Of a stretch of DNA of 64,000 nucleotides, positions 1-8,334 are shown piece by piece. Under the pieces are notes generated by a model. That model saw nothing but the letters and a program-made list of their open reading frames with translations. It was not told where the DNA came from and did no database searches. Position numbers and translations under genes: made by a program. Positions within the stretch are counted from its first letter, which is position 1, and each line of letters starts with the position of its first letter. The stretch is from Listeria monocytogenes (GTDB taxonomy: Bacteria > Bacillota > Bacilli > Lactobacillales > Listeriaceae), in contig NZ_LT906436.1 in NCBI RefSeq assembly GCF_900187225.1, forward strand, positions 2,288,501-2,352,500, read 5' to 3'.

Positions 1-837
1 GCGCTCATGGAAGCTTATCCAAAAAAAGCCGCTTCTGCCAATATCATTGTTAAAGCATTTGTACAATCTGGTCAATTCCTTTTACCGTTTATGATTGCAT
101 TTATTTTGGCAAATAACTTATGGTATGGCTGGAGTTTTATTGTATTAATCGTTATTTTACTAATTAACTTACTATATACTTTGACGCGTACTTTCCCACC
201 GATGACTGTTGGAAAACCACTAGATGTAGCAGAACTTGCCGAAGAGAAAAAGCAGAAGTTTCATTTTAGTATAGATGAAATTTGTTTGATTTTATTTGGT
301 TTTGTAGCTCAAACTCTTCTCTATATTATGAGCCAATGGATTGCTAAATATGGTTCAGAAGTTATTCATATGACAGACGATGCTTCTAGACTACTTGTAA
401 GTTATGCCAGTGTTGGAGCGATTATTTGTGTGTGTGTGACGTTTGTTTTAGGAAACCGCGGCGTACGAACGCTCCATATCTTAATTACTTATGTAACCAT
501 GACGATGCTTATCTCCTTTACACTGTTTGCTTTCCCAAGCGAAATCGTATGTATTGTCGGGGCTTTCTTATTGGGCTATTTCTCTGCTGGAGGAATTATC
601 CAATTAGGTCTAACACTACTTGCGGAGGTTTCTGCTCGAGGAAAAGGTTTTGTCACTAGTCTTTATACTATTGCAGAAGGGATAGCTGTATTTATTATCC
701 CCTTGATTGCTGCTGCTATTTCCCGAATTGATATTGCTGCTATCTTTTTACTAAATGCTGGTATTGCGCTTTTCGGTCTCGCTCTCTTAATGATTGTATT
801 TACAAGAAAGAAAAAATTTGCTCGAGATCATATTTAA
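1..837 (+). CDS. MFS transporter, C-terminal part (5' end outside window)
   Basis: The reading frame is open from the first base, so the true start lies upstream; the ATG at 7 is probably internal. The visible 278 residues are very hydrophobic, with about seven or eight membrane helices separated by a charged loop near residues 80-90 that looks like the central cytoplasmic loop of a major facilitator protein. The C-terminal tail is basic (KKKFARDHI). The family exports or takes up small molecules by proton antiport or symport. The substrate cannot be read from the sequence. A strong terminator follows directly. Gene order suggests the counterpart of L. monocytogenes lmo2238. An MFS identity is likely; a different 12-helix carrier is possible because the N-terminal half is not visible. 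Confidence 0.75.
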   Translation, partial: ALMEAYPKKAASANIIVKAFVQSGQFLLPFMIAFILANNLWYGWSFIVLIVILLINLLYTLTRTFPPMTVGKPLDVAELAEEKKQKFHFSIDEICLILFGFVAQTLLYIMSQWIAKYGSEVIHMTDDASRLLVSYASVGAIICVCVTFVLGNRGVRTLHILITYVTMTMLISFTLFAFPSEIVCIVGAFLLGYFSAGGIIQLGLTLLAEVSARGKGFVTSLYTIAEGIAVFIIPLIAAAISRIDIAAIFLLNAGIALFGLALLMIVFTRKKKFARDHI

Positions 838-876
838 AAAGACCGAGAATTGATTCGTCAATTCTCGGTCTTTTTT
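838..876. terminator. Bidirectional intrinsic terminator
   Basis: GACCGAGAATTG and CAATTCTCGGTC form a perfect 12-bp stem with loop ATTCGT, flanked by an A-run on the left and a T-run on the right. It serves both the MFS gene and the convergent ABC permease, whose stop codon lies in the T-run. Confidence 0.95.
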
Positions 877-1939
877 AATGTTTCCGTAACGTTTTCCATT
901 TGTACATGAGCATCCAAAAAGCAATGACAGAGGCAACTAAAATTAGTATGATTTTAATTATTAAACTTATAACTTGTCCTGTCGGAATTAATTGATCGTA
1001 ATTAAAACTTGCATAATGACCACTTAAACAAATAGTCACATAAAGAGAGCCAATGATAAGTATAGGGAGCCGGAATTTATTATTCATCAAAAATCTACCA
1101 TTGTTTTCCAAAGAAGCTGTTTTCATTGCATACCAGCTAATGGTTAACATTCCTATTGATAAAATAATTAATACGCCAAATTCACTTAACGCCGTAGTTC
1201 CTTGTAAAATTGGTGTTGGTATTGCGTTATACAGCATAACCGCTCCACCGTCAATATCCACTATTGTTTTTCCAGTAAAGAAAGCTTTAAAACCAATGAT
1301 TAAATTAGTCAATGCGCCTGGAAACATGTATAAAAAGCTAACAATGGACCCAATTGCTATAATTCCGGCTGTAATTATTTCTCCAACCAAATTCCCAACT
1401 GCCATTGCTAACGTGTAAGAGAACAAATACAATAACAAAAAGGAACTAATATACATAAATGAATCACTTACACTGGGTAAATACAACCCCGGTATTTGCT
1501 GATAAATATACCAAAACCTACAGAAAATGATGATTGGTACTAGTACGAAAATTAAAAGCAATGGAATAAGCATCTTATGCCAAAAAATTTGCTTTTTGGA
1601 GTATGGCAATCCAAAAGTAAAATAATCCATTTGCTTATTTTTCTCAAAAACAGTTAACTTTAATCCTAAAAACAGAAACACATAGAAGAAAAGCCCTAAA
1701 TTCCCTTCAAAATCATAAGGAGTTAAACTTAAATCATTTTTTATTTCATTACCCGTCATTTGTTGATCTGCTGTATTATTTTTTTGAAATTCTTCAGACT
1801 GATAATATTTATAGTTATCATTAAACATACTAACCGTATTAGTTGCAGTCGTAGCTTCAGAACCTATAAAAGCGATTACGATAAATATAAATACCCACGC
1901 ATTCTGACGCCATTCTTTCCAAAGAAGCCCTGTACTCAT
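875..1939 (-). CDS. ABC-2 type transporter permease
   Basis: This 354-residue membrane protein starts with the short cytoplasmic segment MSTGLLWKEWRQN, typical of ABC-2 permeases, followed by one helix, a polar external region (about residues 35-75) and five or more further helices. It overlaps the upstream ATPase gene by four bases (ATGA), so the two are translationally coupled. With the GntR regulator above it this makes the classic YtrA-type operon: regulator, ATPase, permease. Such systems export antimicrobial peptides or sense cell-envelope stress; the actual substrate is unknown. It corresponds in position to lmo2239. Confidence 0.85.
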   Translation of the reverse strand: MSTGLLWKEWRQNAWVFIFIVIAFIGSEATTATNTVSMFNDNYKYYQSEEFQKNNTADQQMTGNEIKNDLSLTPYDFEGNLGLFFYVFLFLGLKLTVFEKNKQMDYFTFGLPYSKKQIFWHKMLIPLLLIFVLVPIIIFCRFWYIYQQIPGLYLPSVSDSFMYISSFLLLYLFSYTLAMAVGNLVGEIITAGIIAIGSIVSFLYMFPGALTNLIIGFKAFFTGKTIVDIDGGAVMLYNAIPTPILQGTTALSEFGVLIILSIGMLTISWYAMKTASLENNGRFLMNNKFRLPILIIGSLYVTICLSGHYASFNYDQLIPTGQVISLIIKIILILVASVIAFWMLMYKWKTLRKH

Positions 1940-2814
1940 AATTTCTCGCCTCCTTGTTCTTCTAGATGATAAATAAACAAGTCTTCTAATGTGACTGCGA
2001 GTTCATCCATGAAAATAGGTTTTTCTTTTTTTATTGCTGCGTATAATTCTGTGTTCATATCTCGGAATAAAATGGTGTAAACACGGCCATACTTATTAAT
2101 TACTTTGCCATTTTCCAGTAAAAAGTGTGGGATTTTCTTGTTTTCAAAAGCGATTTGAATTTTAACTGCTTGTTCCCGCAGTGATTCAAGGTGGTAAGAC
2201 TCTTCAATATGATTATCTTGTAAAATATGAATATAGTCAGCAATCGGATCTAAATCAGCTAAACGATGGGAAGAAATAATAATGCCTAATTTCCGCTTCT
2301 CCACTTCTTCTAATAATATGCCCATAATTTTCTTTTGAGCAATTATATCAAGTCCCTCCATTGGCTCATCAAGCAGAATAAATTCGGCTCCTATGGAAAG
2401 AGCAAGAACGAGGCCAAAAAGCCCTTTCATTCCCTTTGAATAATTTTGAAACTTTACGTCTTTTGCTAGGTTGACTTGCTTCATTAAATTATCAAATTTG
2501 TCTCCATCAAATAGTGGGTACGTTTTTTGATAGAATTTTTTTATTGTCGGGATTTTATAACCATCCCAACAATTTAAATTATCTTGAAGCATAAATAGTT
2601 TTTGCTTTAGTTGAGGATTTTTGCTTAATGGCTCATCCAGATACACATCCCCTGCATCAGGGATATAAAAGCCCATGATGGTTCGAAAAAGCGTTGTTTT
2701 ACCTACGCCATTTCGTCCCACTATACCAATAATTTCTCCAGGTTTTACTTCAAAAGTTATTTTATCCAGCAAGAGTTTTCCGTCAATTTTTTTGCTAAGA
2801 GAATCAACCTTCAA
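1936..2814 (-). CDS. ABC transporter ATP-binding protein
   Basis: The 292-residue protein carries a Walker A motif GRNGVGKTT, a Walker B/D-loop FILLDEPMEGLD and a switch histidine in IIISSHR. The signature is degenerate (NYSKGMKGLFGL), as is common in the YtrB/BcrA-like group. I chose the TTG at 2814 rather than the in-frame TTG at 2829, because GGAGGTGA sits five bases ahead of 2814 while the upstream one overlaps that site. Its 5' end lies inside the regulator gene and its 3' end overlaps the permease gene, so the three are one operon. It powers the adjacent permease from the cytoplasmic face. Confidence 0.88.
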   Translation of the reverse strand: MKVDSLSKKIDGKLLLDKITFEVKPGEIIGIVGRNGVGKTTLFRTIMGFYIPDAGDVYLDEPLSKNPQLKQKLFMLQDNLNCWDGYKIPTIKKFYQKTYPLFDGDKFDNLMKQVNLAKDVKFQNYSKGMKGLFGLVLALSIGAEFILLDEPMEGLDIIAQKKIMGILLEEVEKRKLGIIISSHRLADLDPIADYIHILQDNHIEESYHLESLREQAVKIQIAFENKKIPHFLLENGKVINKYGRVYTILFRDMNTELYAAIKKEKPIFMDELAVTLEDLFIYHLEEQGGEKL

Positions 2815-3199
2815 CCACGTCACCTCCAATGATGTCTTGACTATATTCGTCTGCTAATTTATGTATTTCCTCTATGTTAACTCCAAGGTAAACTAAATCG
2901 AGAATGGTTTCTTTTAATTTGGTCCTTGTTTCTGCTAACTTTTTGGGCGAGCTCAATTTATCTGTTTGGTTCGCTATGAAGGTCCCTTTTCCTTTTACTG
3001 TAATGATTACTTCTTGTCGTTCTAATTCTTGGTACGCTTTACTCACAGTGTTTGGATTTACTCCGATTCTACTAGCAAATTCACGTATAGATAATATCTT
3101 TTCGCCTTCTTGAAGTACCCCTTTGACAACTTGTTCTTTAATTTTTTGGACGATCTGTTCATAAATCGGTAGTTGACTTTTTGTGTTAATCGTAAACAT
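2804..3199 (-). CDS. GntR-family (YtrA subfamily) transcriptional regulator
   Basis: A short regulator of 131 residues: an N-terminal winged helix (PIYEQIVQKIKEQVV, then IREFASRIGVNPNTVSKAYQELE) and only a small helical C-terminal tail, the hallmark of the YtrA subgroup of GntR proteins. These repress their own ABC-transporter operon and are relieved by cell-wall antibiotics in known cases. The ATG at 3199 was preferred because GGGGGAG precedes it, whereas the ATG at 3217 has no ribosome site. An inverted repeat 43 bases upstream is a good candidate for its operator. It corresponds to lmo2241. Confidence 0.9.
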   Translation of the reverse strand: MFTINTKSQLPIYEQIVQKIKEQVVKGVLQEGEKILSIREFASRIGVNPNTVSKAYQELERQEVIITVKGKGTFIANQTDKLSSPKKLAETRTKLKETILDLVYLGVNIEEIHKLADEYSQDIIGGDVVEG

Positions 3200-3241
3200 C
3201 TCTCCCCCCGCTTTCATGAATTCTACTATAGAGAACTAATT

Positions 3242-3260
3242 GTACTAGTTACTATAGTAC
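3242..3260. promoter_or_regulatory. Candidate GntR/YtrA operator
   Basis: GTACTA-N7-TAGTAC is a perfect inverted repeat just upstream of the gntR start and within its likely promoter. YtrA-type regulators bind this kind of palindrome and autorepress. No binding data are available here. Confidence 0.55.
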
Positions 3261-3265
3261 AGTAG

Positions 3266-3311
3266 ATAAAAAAATAAATCAATTCTCTTATTAAAAAGAA
3301 AATTGATTTAA
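3266..3311 (-). terminator. Intrinsic terminator of ogt
   Basis: On the minus strand AAATCAATT and AATTGATTT, extended by TCT/AGA across one mismatch, form a hairpin followed by TTTTTTT. It overlaps the ogt stop codon and separates ogt from the gntR promoter. Confidence 0.85.
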
Positions 3312-3773
3312 GTTTGCTTTTTCAAGTTTTAAGAGTGATTCTTTCATCCCTATTCCCCCACTATAACCTGTTAAATTACCATTTTTACCAATTACTCTGT
3401 GGCATGGAATAATGAAAAGTAGTGGGTTTCTGCCGATTGCTGTTCCAACTGCGCGAACGGCTTTGGGGCGATTTATCAGTTCTGCGATTTCTGTATATGT
3501 TCTAGTTTCTCCATAAGGAATAGTTTTTAATGCATGAAATACTTCAAGTTGTAGAGGAGTAGCGGACAAATCAATTGGAACAGTAAAATTCGTAAGTTCC
3601 CCGTGCAAATAAGCAGCTAATTCTTCTTTATATATGTTCATTTTTTCTGGGCTTCGCTCTGCTGATTGAAGCTTTTCCGCCTTTGTTCCAACGTAAACTA
3701 ACCCCATTTTTGTCGCTGCGAAATAAAGTTCTGTGTCTGAAAAATGGAGCGTATCATAATATAAATCTGTCAT
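3291..3773 (-). CDS. ogt: Methylated-DNA-protein cysteine methyltransferase
   Basis: The protein removes methyl groups from O6-methylguanine in DNA by irreversible transfer to its own cysteine. The active-site motif PCHRVIG is present with the acceptor at about Cys124. The helix-turn-helix segment (TYTEIAELINRPKAVRAVG) and the asparagine-containing GRNPL follow the family order. Length is 160 residues, normal for single-domain Ogt. I used the ATG at 3773, which has GAGGTGA upstream, instead of the GTG at 3782. It is divergent from an AdaA-like gene that has the other half of the Ada response. It corresponds to lmo2242. Confidence 0.93.
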   Translation of the reverse strand: MTDLYYDTLHFSDTELYFAATKMGLVYVGTKAEKLQSAERSPEKMNIYKEELAAYLHGELTNFTVPIDLSATPLQLEVFHALKTIPYGETRTYTEIAELINRPKAVRAVGTAIGRNPLLFIIPCHRVIGKNGNLTGYSGGIGMKESLLKLEKANLNQFSF

Positions 3774-3918
3774 TTCCTTCACCTCTTTCTAATATTAATT
3801 ATACGCCAAATTGAATAACATTCCTAACCAGTTTCACTATAAGAGCAAGATTAGAAAAGTTTTTCTCGCAATTTGCCTTCATAACGTTTATGATTAATAA
3901 GAAGTTGAGGTGATAACA

Positions 3919-4479
3919 TTGTCGGATTATTACTTAACCAAAAAAAGATGGCAAGCAATTTCAACAAATGACAAGACTGCTGATGGTGCATTTTTCTATG
4001 GCGTCACATCTACGAAGATTTTTTGCTATCCTTCATGTAAATCAAGATTACCTAAAAAAGAAAACATCGTTATTTTCCATAGTGCGGAGGAAGCTTTTTC
4101 GCATGGCTACCGCGCTTGTAAACGATGTAAATCTGGTGGTAGTGCTCTGCCTGATACGGAGTGGGTAAATAATATCGAGATGTATATTAAAGAAAATTTT
4201 GCCAAGGCGCTCACTTTAAAAATCATTGCGGATGATTGCCACGGAAGCCCGTATCATTTACACCGAACGTTTAAGCGAATCACGATGATTACACCCATTA
4301 CTTACCTTGAGAACGTCCGGATTAATTATGCAAAAATGCAGCTAACCACGACCAACCAATCCATTGAAACTATTGGAAAAATGGCTGGCTTTCCAAACCC
4401 CTCTCATTTTTCTACTACATTTAAAAGGCATACCGGTTTGTCACCAAACCAATTTCGAAAAACAATAATAAAAAACTAA
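3919..4479 (+). CDS. AdaA-like methylphosphotriester sensor / AraC-type regulator
   Basis: This 186-residue protein has an N-terminal Ada zinc domain with the four cysteines Cys36 (FCYPSC), Cys40, Cys67 and Cys70 (CKRC), then an AraC-type double helix-turn-helix (LKIIADDCHGSPYHLHRTFKRI and IETIGKMAGF... FSTTFKRHTGLSPNQFR). In this family one of the N-terminal cysteines accepts a methyl group from a DNA phosphotriester, after which the protein activates transcription. There is no methyltransferase domain, so it resembles B. subtilis AdaA, with the separate Ogt encoded divergently. The start is TTG at 3919, five bases after GAGGTGA. It is likely co-transcribed with the next gene, 15 bases away. 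Confidence 0.88.
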   Translation: MSDYYLTKKRWQAISTNDKTADGAFFYGVTSTKIFCYPSCKSRLPKKENIVIFHSAEEAFSHGYRACKRCKSGGSALPDTEWVNNIEMYIKENFAKALTLKIIADDCHGSPYHLHRTFKRITMITPITYLENVRINYAKMQLTTTNQSIETIGKMAGFPNPSHFSTTFKRHTGLSPNQFRKTIIKN

Positions 4480-4494
4480 ATTAGAACGGATGAT

Positions 4495-5370
4495 ATGAAT
4501 ATGACACATGTAACATTACCCATTTTAGAAGATTGGGAAGGCCTTTCACTAACTACTATTTTGCAAGAAAAATTTCATCTCGGCAAAAAAGCGCGACATG
4601 AAATTCGCATGTCTCAAAATGTTTTACTGAACAATAAGCCCCTGGACGATTGGAATACGCCACTTTTCGTTGGAGCGAGTCTTTCTTTACCAATTTTTTT
4701 ACATGACAAAATCCCTGTTTATGAGTATGACTTAGAAATTATTTATGAAGATGATTTTTTACTAGTAGTGAATAAACCAGTTGATATGAAAACTCACCCA
4801 AATGATAGTTATGAAACAGATACTTGCGCGAATGCCGTGCAATATTACTTAGAAAAAACTGGCCAAGATGCGAATGCCTTAGCAGTTCACCGTCTTGATC
4901 AAACTACTTCCGGTTTAGTTCTGTTTGCTAAAAACAAATTAGCTATCGCCGGTTTATCTTGGCAAATGGAAAACAGAGCGATTCACAGGACTTATCTTGC
5001 GGCTGTTGATGGCACTTGGGGACTCGTGATGCAGACTATCAACAAACCAATCGGTGAAGATCGTCACCACGGATCGAGACGCCAAATTAGCCCATACGGC
5101 CAGCCAGCAGTAACACATGTTAAAGTATTAGAAAATGATAATGAAAAAAACACCTCTCTTGTAGAATGCCAAATCGAAACTGGTCGGACGCACCAAATTC
5201 GCGTTCATTTAAGCGGAATTGGCCATCCAATTATTGGCGATACGCTTTATGGTGGTTCTCCTCGTGCTAATCGCATCATGCTACATGCCGAGAAATTACA
5301 TTTAAATCATCCTTTCAAAGGTAAAGAAATGAATTTTTCTGCTCCAGCTGGAGATGATTGGGTATTTTAA
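4495..5370 (+). CDS. RluA/RluD-family pseudouridine synthase
   Basis: A 291-residue RNA pseudouridine synthase. The catalytic aspartate lies in the family motif AVHRLDQTTSGL, and ECQIETGRTHQIRVH is the conserved RluA/RluD signature downstream. An S4-like segment occupies the N-terminus (HLGKKARHEIRMSQNVLLNN). Which uridine it modifies, in 23S rRNA or tRNA, cannot be told from sequence. It follows the AdaA-like gene at 15 bases and probably shares its transcript, an odd pairing with DNA repair. Either the ATG at 4495 or the one at 4501 could be the start. Confidence 0.9.
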   Translation: MNMTHVTLPILEDWEGLSLTTILQEKFHLGKKARHEIRMSQNVLLNNKPLDDWNTPLFVGASLSLPIFLHDKIPVYEYDLEIIYEDDFLLVVNKPVDMKTHPNDSYETDTCANAVQYYLEKTGQDANALAVHRLDQTTSGLVLFAKNKLAIAGLSWQMENRAIHRTYLAAVDGTWGLVMQTINKPIGEDRHHGSRRQISPYGQPAVTHVKVLENDNEKNTSLVECQIETGRTHQIRVHLSGIGHPIIGDTLYGGSPRANRIMLHAEKLHLNHPFKGKEMNFSAPAGDDWVF

Positions 5371-5395
5371 AAAGCCACAACATTATGTTGTGACT
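5369..5395 (-). terminator. Intrinsic terminator
   Basis: On the minus strand AGTCACAACA-TAA-TGTTGTGGCT is a 10-bp stem followed by TTTTT; it ends the VOC-alkD-reductase transcript. The same hairpin faces the RluD-like gene but lacks a good T-run in that direction. Confidence 0.8.
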
Positions 5396-5775
5396 TCTGT
5401 ACAAATTTCTACTTTTATTCCATTAGGATCTTCAAAAAATACAGCATAATGATTTTTACCGCCAGCAAAAGGATATCTTTCTTCATATAGAAGTTTGATT
5501 CCTTTTGCTTTTAATTTAACTCGAAAATCATCCACGCGTTCTTTTGTACCACCATGAAAAGCTAAATGATTGAGCCCAACTCGTTTGCGGTGGTAGCCTT
5601 CAGAAATAAATGGTTCCTCCGTTTGTACAAATACTAAATACGTATCTGCGTATTTATAACTAAAACCTTCATTCCAAGACTGATAGAATTCATAAGAAAG
5701 TTCTTCTAACAGCCATGACCAAAACAAGCGACTCTCTTCTAAATCAGCTACATAAATTTCCACATGATGTAACAT
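5383..5775 (-). CDS. VOC-superfamily (glyoxalase/dioxygenase-like) protein
   Basis: The 130-residue protein has the paired beta-alpha-beta-beta-beta modules of the vicinal oxygen chelate fold. The possible metal ligands are His4 (MLHHVEIYV), a central His in NHLAFHGG and Glu in DPNGIKVEIC. Such proteins are lyases, dioxygenases or drug-binding proteins, and no substrate can be assigned. It is the last gene of a three-gene operon, one base from the AlkD-like gene. It corresponds to lmo2245. Confidence 0.8.
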   Translation of the reverse strand: MLHHVEIYVADLEESRLFWSWLLEELSYEFYQSWNEGFSYKYADTYLVFVQTEEPFISEGYHRKRVGLNHLAFHGGTKERVDDFRVKLKAKGIKLLYEERYPFAGGKNHYAVFFEDPNGIKVEICTEVTT

Positions 5776-5776
5776 A

Positions 5777-6433
5777 TTACGCCTCCCCGATATGTTTTAG
5801 CGCTTCTCTTCGACTTAGCGGCGCAAGCGAGTGGCTATTTACAAACTGACGAACTGCCCCGCTATCCACTTTCGCATATTGTCTTAGCGCCCATCCAATC
5901 GCTTTTTGAATAAAGAATTCTTTGGAAGCAAGCCATTTTTCGCAATTGAAAAAAAGTAAATCTACATCGGTTTTTTCTTTGTACTTCAATTGAAATAAAA
6001 TCGCCGTTCGAGCGAGCCAAATATTATCTCCGTTTATCCACGCTTCATTATAGGTAGGAATCAACTCAGGATATAGTTTAAAATGATTACTTACTACAGT
6101 TCCTGCTAGGCCGTCCACAGTATCCCACCAAGATTTCGTTACAATTAATTGCTCATATACTTTTATCGCTTCACTGGGCTGTTTTTTACCGTAACGGCTT
6201 AATAAATCAATCGCCACATACTGAAATTCACGTTCTTCTTCCGCAAATAATGCTATCGTAAATTCAAGCAAGTCTTGCGGCGCCCCATTTTCTTTCAAAT
6301 ATGCAGCTACTAATTTTTTCCGTTCCCCAGCTCTAATCCCTAAAAAAGTAAATTGGTTCTTCATGTATGCTTCCATTGGCGGAGCATCTGTTAAAGAACG
6401 ATTCGTTCGGAATAACGTTTGAATATCTGTCAT
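5777..6433 (-). CDS. AlkD-like DNA alkylation repair protein
   Basis: A 218-residue all-helical protein with the sequence character of AlkD HEAT-repeat DNA glycosylases: repeated amphipathic helices, the WWDTVDGLA segment (about residues 103-111) and WLARTAILFQL. Members excise positively charged N3- and N7-alkylated purines. WWDTVD includes the aspartate that corresponds to the essential one in AlkD. It overlaps the reductase gene by four bases (ATGA). Together with ogt and the AdaA-like gene it makes a local alkylation-repair group. It corresponds to lmo2246. Confidence 0.85.
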   Translation of the reverse strand: MTDIQTLFRTNRSLTDAPPMEAYMKNQFTFLGIRAGERKKLVAAYLKENGAPQDLLEFTIALFAEEEREFQYVAIDLLSRYGKKQPSEAIKVYEQLIVTKSWWDTVDGLAGTVVSNHFKLYPELIPTYNEAWINGDNIWLARTAILFQLKYKEKTDVDLLFFNCEKWLASKEFFIQKAIGWALRQYAKVDSGAVRQFVNSHSLAPLSRREALKHIGEA

Positions 6434-7314
6434 TCCTCGTTCTCACTTGCTAAATAAGCGCGTTCTCTCTCAATACTACTTAAAAAGTATTCTAAATCAT
6501 CTGGGTCTGGCCCAACACGCTTCCCCGTTTCTAAGCGATCAATTTTTTCCATATCACTGGCATCTAGTTGGAAATAAGACAAACGTGAATTCTCCTCAAT
6601 CCGACTAGAAGTAATTGACTTCGGAAAAATAATCGTATTGCGGTTCAAGTGCCATTGTAAAATCACTTGATCTACAGATGCTTGATGTTTTTTCGCAATT
6701 TCTGTAATAACTGGATTTTGCATTAAGATCCCTTTTGCAAGCGGCGACCATGCAGCATGCGCAATATTCTGTTCCGCCAAATACTTACGAAGATCATTTT
6801 GCGGTAACAGTGGATGCGTTTCCACTTGATTTAAAACCGGTTTTTCATTTGCAGCAACCAATAAATCACTTAAATGATGTTGCTTGAAATTCGCAACTCC
6901 AATTGATTTAATCAAATTTTCGTCATGAAGCCGCTCCATCGCTCGCCATGAATCGCGATATTTCCCGGCAACGGGCCAATGAATTAAATACAAATCCAAA
7001 TAATCCAACTTCAAATTCCGAAGTGTCCGCTCAAACGCAAATAACGTTTCATCGTAACCAAGGTCCCCGTTCCACACTTTTGAACTAATAAATAATTCTT
7101 CGCGCGAGACCGCACTACTTGCAATCGCCTGACCAACAATTGCTTCATTATTATAAACTGCTGCTGTATCAAACAAACGATAACCTACTTCAATTGCCTT
7201 CTCTACAGCACCAGCGATAAATTCTTGTTCTGTTACTTGAAATACACCAAGTCCAATATAAGGAATTGTCCCATTCCCCGGTAGTATCATTCTGTCTTGT
7301 AATGTTTTTGTCAA
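6430..7314 (-). CDS. Aldo/keto reductase
   Basis: A 294-residue NADPH-dependent aldo/keto reductase of the 2,5-diketogluconate reductase / YvgN type. The catalytic tetrad is visible: Asp in RLFDTAAVYNNE, Tyr in the same motif, Lys in FISSKVWN and His in YLIHWPVAG. The NADP-binding end carries IIFPKSITSSRIEEN. I placed the start at the TTG at 7314, seven bases after GAGGAGGG, rather than 60 bases upstream. It leads a three-gene operon with the AlkD-like and VOC genes, which may link carbonyl detoxification to alkylation repair. A -10-like TATAAT lies at 7366-7371 on the minus strand. Confidence 0.9.
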   Translation of the reverse strand: MTKTLQDRMILPGNGTIPYIGLGVFQVTEQEFIAGAVEKAIEVGYRLFDTAAVYNNEAIVGQAIASSAVSREELFISSKVWNGDLGYDETLFAFERTLRNLKLDYLDLYLIHWPVAGKYRDSWRAMERLHDENLIKSIGVANFKQHHLSDLLVAANEKPVLNQVETHPLLPQNDLRKYLAEQNIAHAAWSPLAKGILMQNPVITEIAKKHQASVDQVILQWHLNRNTIIFPKSITSSRIEENSRLSYFQLDASDMEKIDRLETGKRVGPDPDDLEYFLSSIERERAYLASENEE

Positions 7315-7700
7315 AACGAAACCCTCCTCACGAAAACTGTTTTGTGAACTTTTTCTCTTAAATGAATTATACACTATTTTCGCAAATTTATATTTTAAAA
7401 CCAGTATACCGAAATGAGCCTTACTCTCCTAATAAAAAGCCACAAAAAATCTACTTTTTTTATTCATTTAGTGAAATACCTAAAAACAGCCATTGGAAAC
7501 GCTGTCAGAACGTTTATTTACGCAACTATCAAAAAAAAGTTTCCTATTTATTCCCATCCTATGTTAGTATTAATTTGTGGTAAAGATCTATCAAGTTTTT
7601 TATTTGTTTTCGTTAACTTATCGTTAAGAAAAAAGCTCCCTTTTCAAAGTAAAAGCGAGCTGATTATTAATGACCAAAAATGATCGGGGGAATTAAGAAA
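7315..7700. other. 386-base intergenic region between the reductase and phoU-pit operons
   Basis: No convincing gene is present; the small plus-strand frames here lack ribosome sites and known sequence character. It holds the minus-strand promoter of the reductase operon (TATAAT at 7366-7371), an AT-rich stretch that must carry the phoU-pit promoter, a hairpin at 7634-7661, and the phoU ribosome site GGGGGA at 7686-7691. Confidence 0.6.
7625..7661 (-). terminator. Minus-strand-facing terminator-like hairpin in the phoU leader
   Basis: AGCTC-C-CTTTT and AAAAG-C-GAGCT form a 10-bp stem with one central mismatch. A T-run follows it only on the minus strand (GAGCTTTTTTC). No gene on that strand ends here, so it either stops antisense transcription coming out of phoU or acts as a structure in the phoU-pit leader. 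Confidence 0.55.
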
Positions 7701-8321
7701 ATGGCTTTTAAAAATAAAAAAGACCGTTTTGCTTCGTTGTTGCATGACATTGCAGTAAATTTACATGAAGGTGCAAATTTCTTTGCAACTTACAACATTA
7801 ATTCGGTGGAGGATTTACATACTTTCTCGAATAAAATCAAAGAATATGAAACAGCTGGAGACTCCATGGTTCACAAAATGATTATGGAATTAAACGACGC
7901 TTTCATTACACCAATCGAACGTGAGGACATGTTAGAACTTACTAACCGCTTAGACGACGTAATGGACGCACTTGATGAAACAGCTTTCTCACTCGAAATC
8001 TGCCAAATCACTCATTATGATGAATACATGACTAAATTTATCCAAGCTATTCAAGCAAGCACTGTTGAAATTGAAAAAGCAGTTGATCTTGTTTTTGATA
8101 AAAAACTAAAAGATGTTCGTAAACTTGCGATTCAAATTAAAGATTATGAATCTCAATGTGATGATGTTTACCGCGAATCACTAATCCAACTTTTCCAAAA
8201 CGAAAAAGATCCAATTAAACTAATTCGTCTAAGAGAAGTTTATGAAAAATTAGAAGACATTGCTGATAGTTGTCAAAGCGTTGCGAATACGCTTGAATCA
8301 ATTGTCATGAAAAATGCGTAA
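7701..8321 (+). CDS. PhoU-like (DUF47) phosphate transport accessory protein
   Basis: A 206-residue helical protein of the DUF47 family, with the acidic metal-binding pattern of PhoU-like proteins (EYETAGDSMVH, then YESQCDDVYRESL in the second half). It lies 13 bases ahead of a Pit-type transporter, the usual arrangement, and is thought to regulate or gate that low-affinity phosphate carrier. The ATG at 7701 has GGGGGA nine bases upstream, so the ATG at 7680 was rejected. It corresponds to lmo2248. Confidence 0.9.
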   Translation: MAFKNKKDRFASLLHDIAVNLHEGANFFATYNINSVEDLHTFSNKIKEYETAGDSMVHKMIMELNDAFITPIEREDMLELTNRLDDVMDALDETAFSLEICQITHYDEYMTKFIQAIQASTVEIEKAVDLVFDKKLKDVRKLAIQIKDYESQCDDVYRESLIQLFQNEKDPIKLIRLREVYEKLEDIADSCQSVANTLESIVMKNA

Positions 8322-8334
8322 GGGGCCTAGATAG

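Noticed and set aside
7362..7683. Two overlapping plus-strand frames of 73 and 89 codons
   Set aside because: They lack ribosome sites, are rich in K, S, F, I codons typical of random AT-rich DNA, and cover a promoter region and hairpin.
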